Origin: an uncultured Dysosmobacter sp.
GTDB lineage: Bacteria > Bacillota > Clostridia > Oscillospirales > Oscillospiraceae
Assembly: GCA_934590165.1 (NCBI GenBank)
Contig: CAKTOO010000002.1
Coordinates: 113,733-177,732, forward strand
Reading direction: 5' to 3'
Length of the DNA: 64,000 bases
Program-made: the position numbers and the translations under genes
Part shown: positions 52,129 through 60,665 of the stretch, one piece after another
Numbering within the stretch: the stretch's first letter is position 1
Layout: each line of letters starts with the position of its first letter
Notes under the pieces: model-generated
What the model was told of the DNA's origin: nothing
What the model saw: the letters and a program-made list of their open reading frames with translations, nothing else
The model's database searches: none

Positions 52129-53181
52129 TCAATAGAACACTTTAGCTTCCGTGTCAAAGTACTGGTTCAGCACATAGGGCACATACACACCCTTATCCGT
52201 GACCACACCGGAGATCAGGTGGGGCGGAACCACATCGAAGGAGGGATAAATGGCCTTCACCTGAGACAAGGTGTTGGGGATGCCCCGGTAGGAGAGGACC
52301 TGACTGGGGTCCCGCATCTCGATAACGATGTCGTCCTTGCTCCTTTTGTCCCGGTCGGGGATGCCGGTGACATAGTAGGGCACGCCGAAGTACTTGGCCA
52401 GGATGGCGATCTGGAAGGTGCCGATTTTGTTGGCAATATGGCCGTCCCGGGCGATGGAGTCCGCCGCGGAGGTGAACACATCGATGTGCTCCCGCTCCAT
52501 GGAGTAGGCCACCATGTTGTCAGTGATGACCGTGGTATCAAAGCCCATCTGGGCAAAGCAGCTGGAGGTCAGCCGGGCGCCCTGGAGATAGGGCCGGGTC
52601 TCCGCACAGAACACCCGGAAGTCCTTGTTCTGCTTGCGGGCGGCACGCATGACGGTGCCAATGATGGTCTCGCCGAAGCACTGGGTCAAAATGGTGCCGT
52701 TGTTGGGGATGAGCTCCGCCAGCCGGTCGCCCACGATTTGCATGGTGCTGTACCGGCGGTTCAGGGACTCCACCGTGTTTTCCACGATGGCGCTGATGGG
52801 ATCTCTCCCCTCGGCCAGGGCCTGGGCTGCCACATCCACGCAGCGGTTGGTGATCTGACCGTAGCGGTTGGCGGTAGTGGGCCGGGCGTGGGACAGGTCA
52901 TAGGAGGCCTGCTTCAAAAAGACCACCTGCTCCGCCTCCGCCTTGTCCCGCACCTGCCAGGCAGCCAGGGCCATGCCCATGCCCACAGCGGTGTAAGGAC
53001 CGGCACTCTGGGTCACCATGTCGGTGATGGCCTGGGCCACCTCCCGGTAATCCGTGCACTCCACAAAGCGGACCTCCGTGGGATAGACCCGCCGGTCCAG
53101 AATGCGGACCTTGCCATTGTCATACCACGCCACATTTTCGTACTGCAGCAGGAAGGGCATATCATTGTCCATGCGTACCAT
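52129..53181 (-). CDS. mtnA: S-methyl-5-thioribose-1-phosphate isomerase (MtnA/DrdI)
   Basis: 350 residues, eIF-2B-like fold. Active-site Cys C168 (TILTQCFGET) and the catalytic Asp in AADSIARDGHIANKIGT (D241) are present, as are ARPTTANRYGQ and the AETRPYLQGARLT substrate loop. It isomerises 5-methylthioribose-1-phosphate (or 5-deoxyribose-1-phosphate) to the ribulose form. The start was set at ATG 53181 behind AAAGGAGA; the frame stays open about 170 bases upstream across the promoter. Operon mtnA-aldolase; no kinase, MTA nucleosidase or phosphorylase is in the window. Confidence 0.92.
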   Translation of the reverse strand: MVRMDNDMPFLLQYENVAWYDNGKVRILDRRVYPTEVRFVECTDYREVAQAITDMVTQSAGPYTAVGMGMALAAWQVRDKAEAEQVVFLKQASYDLSHARPTTANRYGQITNRCVDVAAQALAEGRDPISAIVENTVESLNRRYSTMQIVGDRLAELIPNNGTILTQCFGETIIGTVMRAARKQNKDFRVFCAETRPYLQGARLTSSCFAQMGFDTTVITDNMVAYSMEREHIDVFTSAADSIARDGHIANKIGTFQIAILAKYFGVPYYVTGIPDRDKRSKDDIVIEMRDPSQVLSYRGIPNTLSQVKAIYPSFDVVPPHLISGVVTDKGVYVPYVLNQYFDTEAKVFY

Positions 53182-53556
53182 ATCCGTATCTCCTTTATCG
53201 TAAGTGTGACGCGGAAATTCCCCTCCCGCGCCCTGTGCCGCCAGACACGCCGCCGTTTTGCGGCAGTCAGCCGGCGGTTCCTGTGCGGTATTGTCCATTT
53301 TATTTTCCAGTTTTTGCGGACATTCAAATATTACAACAATTTTGGACATTTTTCAACAGCGTATCTGTCTTTTTTCATAAAATTTTCAGCTTCATCGATG
53401 ATTATTTATTTGTTTTATTGATTTTATGTTTTCTTTTGTTGTTTTTTGTTGATGCAGATATTCATCTGACTGATTTGCTGATTTTGTGATGCTGAGTGCC
53501 TGTTTCAGCTGAAGTTAATCGTTTTCGACGAGTTTTCTCTTTCTCAAAGAAGCATC

Positions 53557-53585
53557 TTGACATTCCGCGCCCTGAATTGTATAGT
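53557..53585 (+). promoter_or_regulatory. Predicted sigma-A promoter of pfkA with adjacent palindrome
   Basis: TTGACA, 17-bp spacer, TATAGT. The perfect 12-bp palindrome TCGGTTAACCGA (53595-53606) lies at about +4 to +15, where a repressor would block initiation. Confidence 0.75.
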
Positions 53586-53618
53586 CGAAAGCAATCGGTT
53601 AACCGAACAGATCCCCAT

Positions 53619-53659
53619 ACCGCCCTTGCGGCTTGGCAGCTTTGCGCAGGCGGTTTTTT
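53619..53659 (+). promoter_or_regulatory. Leader terminator/attenuator upstream of pfkA
   Basis: ACCGCC (53619-53624) pairs with GGCGGT (53649-53654) and TGCG (53627-53630) with CGCA (53645-53648), followed by six T (53654-53659), 36 bases before the pfkA start. It is a complete intrinsic terminator inside the 5' UTR, implying attenuation or read-through control. Confidence 0.65.
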
Positions 53660-53694
53660 CAGTGGGGAGACCAGTAGAAGGATGGAGGTACATC

Positions 53695-54702
53695 ATGGAA
53701 AACCAGATCAAGCGCATCGGTGTTCTGACCAGCGGCGGCGATGCTCCCGGCATGAACGCGGCCGTCCGTGCGGTGGTGCGGTCCGCGGTAGGCCGCGGCA
53801 TCGACTGCATCGGCATCCGCAGAGGCTGGAACGGCCTCATCAACAGCGATTTCATCCACATGAACGCTTCCAGCGTCAGTCACATCATCAACAAGGGCGG
53901 CACCATGCTGTACACCGCCCGCAGCGAGGAATTTATGGAGTCTTCCGGCCGGGCCAAGGCGCTGGCCACCTGCAAGCTGCTGGGACTGGACGGCATCGTT
54001 GCCATCGGCGGCGACGGTACCTTCCGGGGCGCCCTGGCCCTCAGCCGTCAGGCGGCTGAGAACGGCCACCATTTACAGGTGGTGGGCGTACCTGCCACCA
54101 TCGACAACGACATTGGCTGCTCCCACTACACCATAGGCTTTGACACCGCCTGCAACACCGCCGTGGAATGCATCGACAAGCTGCGGGACACCATGCAGTC
54201 CCACGAGCGCTGCTCCGTGGTGGAGGTCATGGGCCGTCACGCCGGCTATCTGGCTTTGTATGTGGGCATTGCCGTGGGCGCCACCGCCGTCCTCATTCCG
54301 GAGCGGGAGCTGGACTTTGACCGGGACATCGTGGAACAGATTCGCCGTGCCCGCCTGGCTGGCACCACCCATTACATGATCGTGGTGGCCGAGGGTGTCG
54401 CCAGCGCCATGGATATCGCCAAGCGCATCCAGGAGGAAATCGGCATCGATCCCCGTGTCACGGTGCTGGGCCACATCCAGCGGGGCGGCTCCCCCTCCGC
54501 CCGGGACCGGGAGACCGCCAGCCGCATGGGCTACGAGGCTGTGAAGGTCCTGGCCGAAAGCCGGGGCAACCGCATCATCGCCACCCAGGACGGCCGTATC
54601 GTGGACCTGGACATGGAGGAGGCCCTTCAGATGACCAAGACCTTCGATATGGAGCGCTACCAGGTGCTGGAGGCCATGACCAACCGCAAAGACATTCTGT
54701 AA
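53695..54702 (+). CDS. pfkA: ATP-dependent 6-phosphofructokinase
   Basis: 335 residues. Canonical PfkA elements: TSGGDAPGMNAAVRA, GGDGTFRGA (the Gly after GGD marks ATP rather than PPi use), PATIDNDI with a small residue where PPi-dependent enzymes have Lys, EVMGRHAGYLA, and GHIQRGGSPSARDR. It commits fructose-6-phosphate to glycolysis. Start ATG 53695 behind GATGGAGG. Monocistronic with an attenuated leader and terminator. Confidence 0.96.
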   Translation: MENQIKRIGVLTSGGDAPGMNAAVRAVVRSAVGRGIDCIGIRRGWNGLINSDFIHMNASSVSHIINKGGTMLYTARSEEFMESSGRAKALATCKLLGLDGIVAIGGDGTFRGALALSRQAAENGHHLQVVGVPATIDNDIGCSHYTIGFDTACNTAVECIDKLRDTMQSHERCSVVEVMGRHAGYLALYVGIAVGATAVLIPERELDFDRDIVEQIRRARLAGTTHYMIVVAEGVASAMDIAKRIQEEIGIDPRVTVLGHIQRGGSPSARDRETASRMGYEAVKVLAESRGNRIIATQDGRIVDLDMEEALQMTKTFDMERYQVLEAMTNRKDIL

Positions 54703-54713
54703 GCAAACGCTTG

Positions 54714-54750
54714 AAAGCCGCCGGAGAGGACTCTCTCCGGCGGCTTTTTT
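54714..54750. terminator. Bidirectional intrinsic terminator after pfkA
   Basis: A 15-bp stem AAAGCCGCCGGAGAG / CTCTCCGGCGGCTTT with GACT loop, then T run. The convergent M20 remnant ends just beyond. Confidence 0.92.
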
Positions 54751-54765
54751 CAACTCTTCCGTCTG

Positions 54766-55933
54766 TTAAACCGCAGTCTCGGTCAGATAGTCCACCGCGA
54801 ACTGTGCCATGACGGCGGCGCCTCTTTGCAGCACATCCTCATCCACGGTGTAAGCCTCGTGGTGGTTGGTGTAAACTATGCCCTTTTCCCGGTTCCGCCC
54901 GCCCACAAAGGCGAAAAAGCTGGGCACCTGGGTCCCCAGGATGGAAAAATCCTCACTGCTCATCAGCGGCGGCAGGCAGCCCACCGCCTCCTCCCCGTAT
55001 AGCTTCACCACAGCCTCCCGGGCAATGCGGTTGAGCTGCGGGTCCTCGTTGATGACCGGCGGCGTCTTATACTCATATTCCAGCCGGGCGGCGGTACCGA
55101 AGGCCTCCGCGGTGGAGGTGACGATCCGCCGCATCTGACGCTCCACCTGGTCCCCCTTCAAAAAGGTCCGTACCGTACCCTCCATGACGGCTTCTCCGGG
55201 GATCACGTTCCAGCAGTTGCCGCCGTGGATGGAGGCAATGGTCAGCACCAGGGGATTCAGCGGGTCATTCATCCGGGAGACGCACTGCTGCAAGCTGGTT
55301 GCAATGGTGCAGGCCACCATGATGGGGTCCAGGCCCAAGTGAGGTGCGGAACCGTGGGCCGACCGGCCCTCCACCCGGATGGTAAAGCGGTGGCTGCACG
55401 CCATGCGGTTGCCCGGAGACACATCCACCAAAGGCGCGTCCAGTGTGCCCCAAATGTGGGCACCGTACAGGGCGTCTACTCCCTCCAGGGCATGCTCCCG
55501 CAGCATCCACCCCGCCCCGGCGGCGATCTCCTCCGCCGGCTGAAAAATGAGCTTCACGCTGCCGGCAAGCTCCGCCCGCACATTCTGGAGCATCCGTGCC
55601 GCGCCCAGCAGCATGGCAATGTGGCTGTCATGACCGCAGGCGTGCATACAGCCGTTCGTGGAGGCAAAGGGCAGCCCCCTCCCGCACCGGAAGGCCGTCA
55701 ATGTCCGCCCGCAGGGCAACAGTCCTGCCGGGCCGGCCGCCCCGGAGCATAGCGGTCATACCGAAGCAGTCCCGCAGCTCCGTGATCTCCATAATGCCCA
55801 TTGCTTCCAGGTCTTTTCGGATCTGCCGCCGGGTCTGCTCCTCCTGTCCGGACAGCTCCGGGTTGGCGTGGTAATACCTGCGGCGCTCCACGATATATTT
55901 TTCGTATTTCTGTGCCAATGCCTTGATGTCCAC
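54766..55933 (-). pseudogene. M20-family amidohydrolase disrupted by a frameshift
   Basis: Two overlapping frames together make a full-length M20 (amidohydrolase/aminoacylase) of about 390 residues. The N-terminal part runs from GTG 55933 (SD AAGGGAG; DIKALAQKYEKYIVERRRYY, then VALRADIDGLPV). The C-terminal part continues in another frame with LPFASTNGCMHACGHDSHIAM, the HACGHD zinc motif, through MSSEDFS to the stop. The switch falls at a run of five G on the coding strand (plus-strand C5, 55675-55679). One G fewer, or two more, restores a single frame. Either an authentic inactivating mutation or a sequencing/assembly error. Intact, it would hydrolyse N-acyl amino acids or peptides. Confidence 0.85.
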
Positions 55934-56026
55934 TGCTGCCGCTCCCTTCCGCTCTGCCGCAATTTCTTTCAGTATACAGGAACCACCCTGCCCCCGTAAA
56001 GTACGGCACCACATTCTTTCAAAAAT

Positions 56027-56052
56027 GCCGGAGGGCGACAGCCCTCCGGCGT
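56027..56052 (-). terminator. Intrinsic terminator after the alpha/beta hydrolase
   Basis: Stem GCCGGAGGGC / GCCCTCCGGC (loop GACA) at 56027-56050; read on the minus strand it is followed by ATTTTTG (plus-strand A5 at 56021-56025). Confidence 0.82.
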
Positions 56053-56057
56053 TAGTC

Positions 56058-56906
56058 TCATGTCTCCCCATTCACAACATCCGCGATAAACTGCGCCACA
56101 TAGCGGGTCAGTGCTACGCGGCAATCGCAAAGACCGTGGCCGGTGGGCAACACTGTCATCCGCTGGATGGCAGCGGTGGGATGGGCCTCCAGCATGCGCC
56201 ACAGGGGCAGGAACATCTCCTCCAGCGGGGCAAGGGTATCCAGTGCACCCTCCACACAACAGAGGTTCTGGTCCTTCACCGCGTCAAAGGATTTTTCAAA
56301 ATCGTACTCTCCCACGCGGGCCTCGATATCCCGGAAAAAGACCTCCTCATCGTAGCCGGTCAGGTTATATCCGGCGGGCAGCAGCGCCCGAAGCTGATCA
56401 GGCCGTCCATTCCGGATCAGGCGGGTGGAATCAAAGGGGGTCATCAGGATCAGTCCCCGCAGCCACGGCAGCTTCCGGCAGGCGTTCAGCGTCGTGTTGC
56501 CGCCCATGCTGTGTCCGCCCAGAAATACGCAGTCCGGGTCCGTGTGGAATTTCTCGCAAAACTCCGGTGTGCGCACATACTCCGCCACGGCCAAGGCATC
56601 CTCCACACAGTGGGACACCAGGTAATTGCCCTGGCTGCCCCAGGCGCCCCGGTGGTGCGGCGTCAGCACCACGCACCCGACCCGGCGCAGGGCATGGACC
56701 AAATCATCATTCCGGGCAGTACCGGGATAGCCATGGGTCAGGATGACACAGGGTCTGGGCTCGGCATAGCCGCCGTCCGGCCACATGATCTGGCCATAAA
56801 TGTGGCTGCCGCCGCTGACCACATCCAGGGCGTCATAATCTGCCGGAGCCACATGTTCCTGTACGAGGCGGTCCTCAAAGAGATATTCCAACTGAATCCG
56901 TTTCAT
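56058..56906 (-). CDS. Alpha/beta hydrolase (S9/dienelactone-hydrolase-like)
   Basis: 282 residues. Alpha/beta hydrolase fold with oxyanion region THGYPGTARND (about 57-67), nucleophile elbow GGHSMGG (S133), acidic residue likely in EGALDTLAP and His in PTGHGLCD. Cytosolic; substrate unknown. It has its own consensus promoter about 170 bases upstream. SD CAGGAGGTG before ATG 56906. An esterase, peptidase or acyl hydrolase cannot be told apart from sequence. Confidence 0.9.
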   Translation of the reverse strand: MKRIQLEYLFEDRLVQEHVAPADYDALDVVSGGSHIYGQIMWPDGGYAEPRPCVILTHGYPGTARNDDLVHALRRVGCVVLTPHHRGAWGSQGNYLVSHCVEDALAVAEYVRTPEFCEKFHTDPDCVFLGGHSMGGNTTLNACRKLPWLRGLILMTPFDSTRLIRNGRPDQLRALLPAGYNLTGYDEEVFFRDIEARVGEYDFEKSFDAVKDQNLCCVEGALDTLAPLEEMFLPLWRMLEAHPTAAIQRMTVLPTGHGLCDCRVALTRYVAQFIADVVNGET

Positions 56907-57223
56907 TGCGCCGCACCTCCTGCTTCAGGGATCACGCCAGTCAAACATATTGTCATTTTTACCAATCCTTTTTGTAAAGACATTTGTTTCCGCACAAGAA
57001 ATTTTTATCCTGCGTGGCTTTTTGTCTCCCTGTCAAGCGGCTGTTTTCCCCTCCAGCAGTCCTGCTTACGAAAGAAGATATCTCATTATAGATTCGGCTT
57101 TTTTCCATGTCAAGAAACCCGGCGCATTCTTTTCCGTCATTTTATACAAATTCATACAATTTGTATAGGAAAAAGACACCCCAGCCCCAAAGCGACCGAG
57201 GTGTCCTTCATTTGTGCTCAATT
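56907..57223. promoter_or_regulatory. Intergenic region: hydrolase promoter, palindrome and nrdG terminator
   Basis: No gene seen. On the minus strand TTGACA (57113-57108), 17-bp spacer, TATAAT (57090-57085): a perfect promoter for the hydrolase with a leader of about 170 bases. About 30 bases upstream of the -35 lies TATACAAATT-N5-AATTTGTATA (57143-57167), a 10-bp inverted repeat. Beyond it, GACACC (57175-57180) and GGTGTC (57200-57205) form the terminator of the nrdD-nrdG transcript, with T5 at 57174-57170 on the minus strand. Confidence 0.75.
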
Positions 57224-57754
57224 TTACCGTTTTCGCTCCGGTAATAAGCACACTTCTCCCGCTCCACGGGTGGCATTCAGATCAATGAGCCGCTGGTTGG
57301 AGCTGCCCCGGAACCGCAGAGAAATATCTTTCAAAGCCTCTACGAACCGGCCGTCCACGAGTACATCCACCAGGGACAGCAGCTCGTCCGTTACCTCACA
57401 CCGGGGATGGCTTCCCTCCCACAGCAGGTCCTCGTAGGTAAAGCCGGTATAGGCCCAAATGTTTTTTCCCGGCAGCGTTCGCCGCACTCGTTTTACAAAC
57501 GGCAGCAGCGCCCGCTGGTTCTCCGGCTCAAAGGGCTCCCCACCCAGCAGCGTCAGCCCGTTGATATAGGACGGCGCCAGCAGCTCCAAAAGGTGCTGTT
57601 CCGTCTCCTCCGTAAAGGGCTTGCCGTAGTCAAAGGCCCAGGTCTGGGGCTGGAAGCAGTGCTCGCAGTGATTGGTGCAGCCGGAGACAAATAGCGTCAC
57701 CCGCACCCCCTCGCCATTGGCGATGTCGCAGTTTTTGATCTCTCCGTAATACAT
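57224..57754 (-). CDS. nrdG: Anaerobic ribonucleotide reductase activating protein (radical SAM)
   Basis: 176 residues. Radical-SAM 4Fe-4S motif C26-x3-C30-x2-C33 (CTNHCEHC) and the GGEPF SAM-binding segment near 69 (GLTLLGGEPFEPEN). It generates the glycyl radical on NrdD. Start ATG 57754 behind TAGGAGA; the longer frame to 57859 runs through the nrdD/nrdG spacer. The pair is co-transcribed, with a 12-bp hairpin in the spacer. Confidence 0.95.
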   Translation of the reverse strand: MYYGEIKNCDIANGEGVRVTLFVSGCTNHCEHCFQPQTWAFDYGKPFTEETEQHLLELLAPSYINGLTLLGGEPFEPENQRALLPFVKRVRRTLPGKNIWAYTGFTYEDLLWEGSHPRCEVTDELLSLVDVLVDGRFVEALKDISLRFRGSSNQRLIDLNATRGAGEVCLLPERKR

Positions 57755-57805
57755 GTTCTGTCTCCTACCCAGTTCCCGCCCGCAGGCGGGAGCCTCATAA
57801 AATCG

Positions 57806-57836
57806 TTTTTCCCGAGGACATGCGCCTCGGGAAAAA
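57806..57836. other. Hairpin in the nrdD-nrdG spacer
   Basis: TTTTTCCCGAGG / CCTCGGGAAAAA (7-base loop), a 12-bp stem in the 117-base gap between the two genes. No T tract follows beyond the stem, so it may be a partial terminator or an RNA-processing/stability element setting the NrdD:NrdG ratio. Confidence 0.5.
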
Positions 57837-57871
57837 CTCCTCTCGGTTCGTGTGTGCAAGTCAGGGTAAGG

Positions 57872-60031
57872 TCACAGGTGCATTACCCGGTCCCGGATCT
57901 CCTGGGTCCGGCCCTGGTTCCAGAACTGGGTGCCGATATAGCCGCAGGTCCGCCGGGCCACGTTCATCTTGTCCTGGTCGGTGTTGCCGCACTTGGGGCA
58001 CTTCCAGATGAGCTTGCCGTTTTCCTCCACGATCTGGATCTCGCCGTCCCAGCCGCACACCTGGCAGTAGTCGCTCTTGGTGTTCAGCTCGGCGTACATG
58101 ATGTTGTCATAGATGAACTTCATCACCTGGAGCACCGCCTCCAGATTGTTCTGCATATCCGGCACCTCCACGTAGCTGATGGCGCCGCCGGTGGACAGGT
58201 GCTGGAACTTGGCCTCGAACTTCAGCTTGTCAAAGGCGTTGATCTCCTCTGTCACATGGACATGGTAGCTGTTGGTGATATAGCTCTTGTCGGTGATGCC
58301 GGGAATGATGCCGAAGCGCTTTTGCAGGCACTTGGCGAATTTATAAGTGGTGGACTCCAGGGGCGTACCGTAAATACCGAAGCCAATGGAGGTCTCCGCC
58401 TTCCAGCGGTTGCAGGCCTCGTTCATATACTCCATGACCCGCAGGGCGAAGGGCGTGGCGGAGGGGTCTGTGTGGCTCTTACCGGTCATGTACTTCACGC
58501 ACTCGTAAAGGCCCGCGTAGCCCAAAGAGATGGTGGAGTAGCCGCCCACCAGGAGCTTGTCGATGGTCTCACCTTTCTTCAGCCGGGCACAGGCGCCGTA
58601 CTGCCACAGAATGGGTGCCACGTCGGAGAGGGTGCCCTTCAGGCGGTTGTGGCGGCACATAAGGGCACGGTAGCACAGGTCCAGCCGCTCGTCGAAGATC
58701 TTCCAGAACTTGTCCAGATCGCCGCCGGAGCTGAGGGCCACATCCACCAGATTCAGCGTCACCACGCCCTGGTTGAAGCGGCCGTAGAATTTGTAGTTGC
58801 CGTTTTCGTCCTTCCAGGGGCTGAGGTTGGACCGGCAGCCCATGACGGGGAAGCAGTTTCCCTCTTTGTACTCCTTCATCTTCTTTTCGGAGATGTAGTC
58901 GGGCACCATCCGCTTGGCGGTGCACTTGGCCGCCAGCTTCGTCAAATACCAGTAGGGGGAATCCTCGTGGATATTGTCCTCCTCCAGCACGTAAATGAGC
59001 TTGGGGAAGGCAGGCGTGATCCACACGCCGTCCTCGTTCTTCACGCCCTGGTAGCGCTGCTCCAAAGTCTCCTCAATGATGAGGGCCAGGTCCCGGCGCT
59101 CCTGGTCGTTTTTCGCCTCGCCCAGATACATAAAGACGGTGACAAAGGGAGCCTGTCCGTTGGTGGTCAGCAGGGTCAGCACCTGGTACTGGATGGTCTG
59201 GACGCCCCGGCGCACCTCGTCCCGCAGGCGGGCCTCCACCAGTTCCGTGATCTTCTCCTCACCGGGATCCGCACCGATGGCCTCCATCTCCTGCTCCACC
59301 ACCTTGCGGATCTTCTTCCGGCTGACATCCACAAAGGGCGCCAGGTGGGCCAGGGAGATGGATTGGCCGCCATACTGGTTGGAGGCCACCTGGGCGATGA
59401 TCTGGGTGGCGATGTTGCAGGCGGTGGAGAAGCTGTGGGGCCGCTCAATGAGGGTACCGGTGATGACGGTACCATTTTGCAGCATGTCCTCCAGATTCAC
59501 CAGGTCGCAGTTGTGCATGTGCTGGGCATAGTAATCCGTGTCATGGAAATGGATGATTCCCTCCCGGTGGGCCTCCACGATATCCGCCGGCAGCAGCAGC
59601 CGCTCGCTGAGGTCCCGGGAGACCTCGCCGGCCATATAATCCCGCTGGGTGGAGTTCACCACCGGGTTTTTATTGGAGTTCTCCTGCTTGGCCTCCTCGT
59701 TGCAGCACTCGATGAGGCTGAGGATCTTCTCATCCGTAGTATTGCTCTTGCGGACCAGAGAACGGGTATAGCGGTAGGTAATGTAATTCTTGGCCACCTC
59801 AAAAGCGCCATGGGCCATGATCTGATACTCCACCAGGTCCTGGATCTCCTCCACGGAGGGGGCACGGTTCATTTTCTGGCACTGGAGCTCCACAGATTCG
59901 GCAATCCGCCGGATCTGCACGGGCGTCATGCGGGCACTCTCCTCGATGCTGTCGTTGGCCTTTGTAATGGCGGCAATGATTTTGGTGATGTCAAAATCAA
60001 CCTCCGTGCCGTTTCTCTTGTTAACAATCAT
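57872..60031 (-). CDS. nrdD: Anaerobic ribonucleoside-triphosphate reductase
   Basis: 719 residues. N-terminal ATP-cone (about 1-95: DFDITKIIAAITKAN), ten-stranded alpha/beta barrel, zinc site with CQVCGW and CPKCGN near 655-675, and the C-terminal glycyl radical loop RTCGYIGTQFWNQGR (radical Gly697). It makes deoxyribonucleotides in the absence of oxygen, using formate and NrdG. SD GGAGGGAA before ATG 60031. Two NrdR-like boxes are upstream. Confidence 0.97.
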   Translation of the reverse strand: MIVNKRNGTEVDFDITKIIAAITKANDSIEESARMTPVQIRRIAESVELQCQKMNRAPSVEEIQDLVEYQIMAHGAFEVAKNYITYRYTRSLVRKSNTTDEKILSLIECCNEEAKQENSNKNPVVNSTQRDYMAGEVSRDLSERLLLPADIVEAHREGIIHFHDTDYYAQHMHNCDLVNLEDMLQNGTVITGTLIERPHSFSTACNIATQIIAQVASNQYGGQSISLAHLAPFVDVSRKKIRKVVEQEMEAIGADPGEEKITELVEARLRDEVRRGVQTIQYQVLTLLTTNGQAPFVTVFMYLGEAKNDQERRDLALIIEETLEQRYQGVKNEDGVWITPAFPKLIYVLEEDNIHEDSPYWYLTKLAAKCTAKRMVPDYISEKKMKEYKEGNCFPVMGCRSNLSPWKDENGNYKFYGRFNQGVVTLNLVDVALSSGGDLDKFWKIFDERLDLCYRALMCRHNRLKGTLSDVAPILWQYGACARLKKGETIDKLLVGGYSTISLGYAGLYECVKYMTGKSHTDPSATPFALRVMEYMNEACNRWKAETSIGFGIYGTPLESTTYKFAKCLQKRFGIIPGITDKSYITNSYHVHVTEEINAFDKLKFEAKFQHLSTGGAISYVEVPDMQNNLEAVLQVMKFIYDNIMYAELNTKSDYCQVCGWDGEIQIVEENGKLIWKCPKCGNTDQDKMNVARRTCGYIGTQFWNQGRTQEIRDRVMHL

Positions 60032-60088
60032 GTCATTCCCTCCGTAAACCCGTTCACCACAATATTTTTATAGTATTTGTATCTTAAC

Positions 60089-60135
60089 ACACAAGATATA
60101 GATTATCCAGTTGCATTTGTCACTCTATATAGAAA
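60089..60135. promoter_or_regulatory. Tandem NrdR-box candidates upstream of nrdD
   Basis: ACACAAGATATAGATT (60089-60104) and TCACTCTATATAGAAA (60120-60135) resemble the NrdR consensus ACACwATATATwGTGT in their cores. Their starts are 31 bp apart, three helical turns, as is typical for NrdR pairs. A weak promoter (GTGACA, 17 bp, TATATC on the minus strand) overlaps them. Confidence 0.68.
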
Positions 60136-60385
60136 TTTCCGACAAACTGCGCGATGTCTATCATGGCAAACAATCCGCCATTTGTAAATGGGAAAGTTTC
60201 ATAGAAATTTCCTGTTTTTTTCTCTGCCTTTTCTTCTTGACAAAAAAGGATGCCCACCAAACTGCTTTCGGCTTTGACTAAATTGCCGGACTCAATTTTG
60301 TATGGCGGAACATTTTACGGAAAGGGCTGTCCCTTTCGGGCGATCGACGCGCGTATTTTAAAAAATCGAGGCAGTGAAAAAACAC

Positions 60386-60501
60386 TTGACAGCAGATAGG
60401 CGGTGTGTTATCATGCGATTGTAGTTAGCTATCACTAACCGCAAGAAGCGGGCAGATGGGGAGCCCGTTTGATTTTGAAGAGCGGTTAGTTCTAGCTAAC
60501 C
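60386..60501 (+). promoter_or_regulatory. Orphan promoter with two DtxR/IdeR-like palindromes
   Basis: TTGACA (60386-60391), 17-bp spacer, TATCAT (60409-60414). Over the predicted start is GTTAG-N6-CTAAC (60424-60439) and 45 bases later GGTTAG-N6-CTAACC (60484-60501), both like the inverted repeats bound by DtxR/IdeR/MntR metal repressors. Two further hairpins follow (60513-60540 CTGCGGGAA arms; 60543-60569 CAAACAGGGC arms). No intact gene is downstream: the region from 60032 to about 60665 otherwise holds nothing coding that I can support. Confidence 0.55.
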
Positions 60502-60665
60502 TTATAAGTTGTCTGCGGGAAAGCGCAAACCTTCCCGCAGGCCAAACAGGGCGCAACATGCCCTGTTTGTATGGCAAGAGTACACCCCCCTTAAAGGAAC
60601 ACCTCCTTGTATTTCTGCCCAGACCCACGGAAGCGCTTTTGGGAAGGAGTGCTTCTGATCCTTAC

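Larger units (their letters stand above)
53182..53694. promoter_or_regulatory. Intergenic region holding divergent mtnA and pfkA promoters
   Basis: No gene seen in 513 bases. mtnA promoter on the minus strand: TTGAAA (53356-53351), 17-bp spacer, TAATAT (53333-53328), leader of about 140 bases without a recognisable SAM riboswitch. pfkA promoter on the plus strand at 53557-53585. Between them (about 53360-53550) is AT-rich DNA with no feature beyond a short TTCAGCTGAA palindrome near 53504. Confidence 0.6.

Noticed and set aside
53182..53320. SAM riboswitch ahead of mtnA
   Set aside because: No SAM-box-like helices or terminator seen in the mtnA leader; only minor GC-rich pairings.
60456..60665. 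Coding extension upstream of the MATE remnant
   Set aside because: The translated stretch has no similarity to MATE N-termini and passes through palindromes and hairpins, so it is non-coding.
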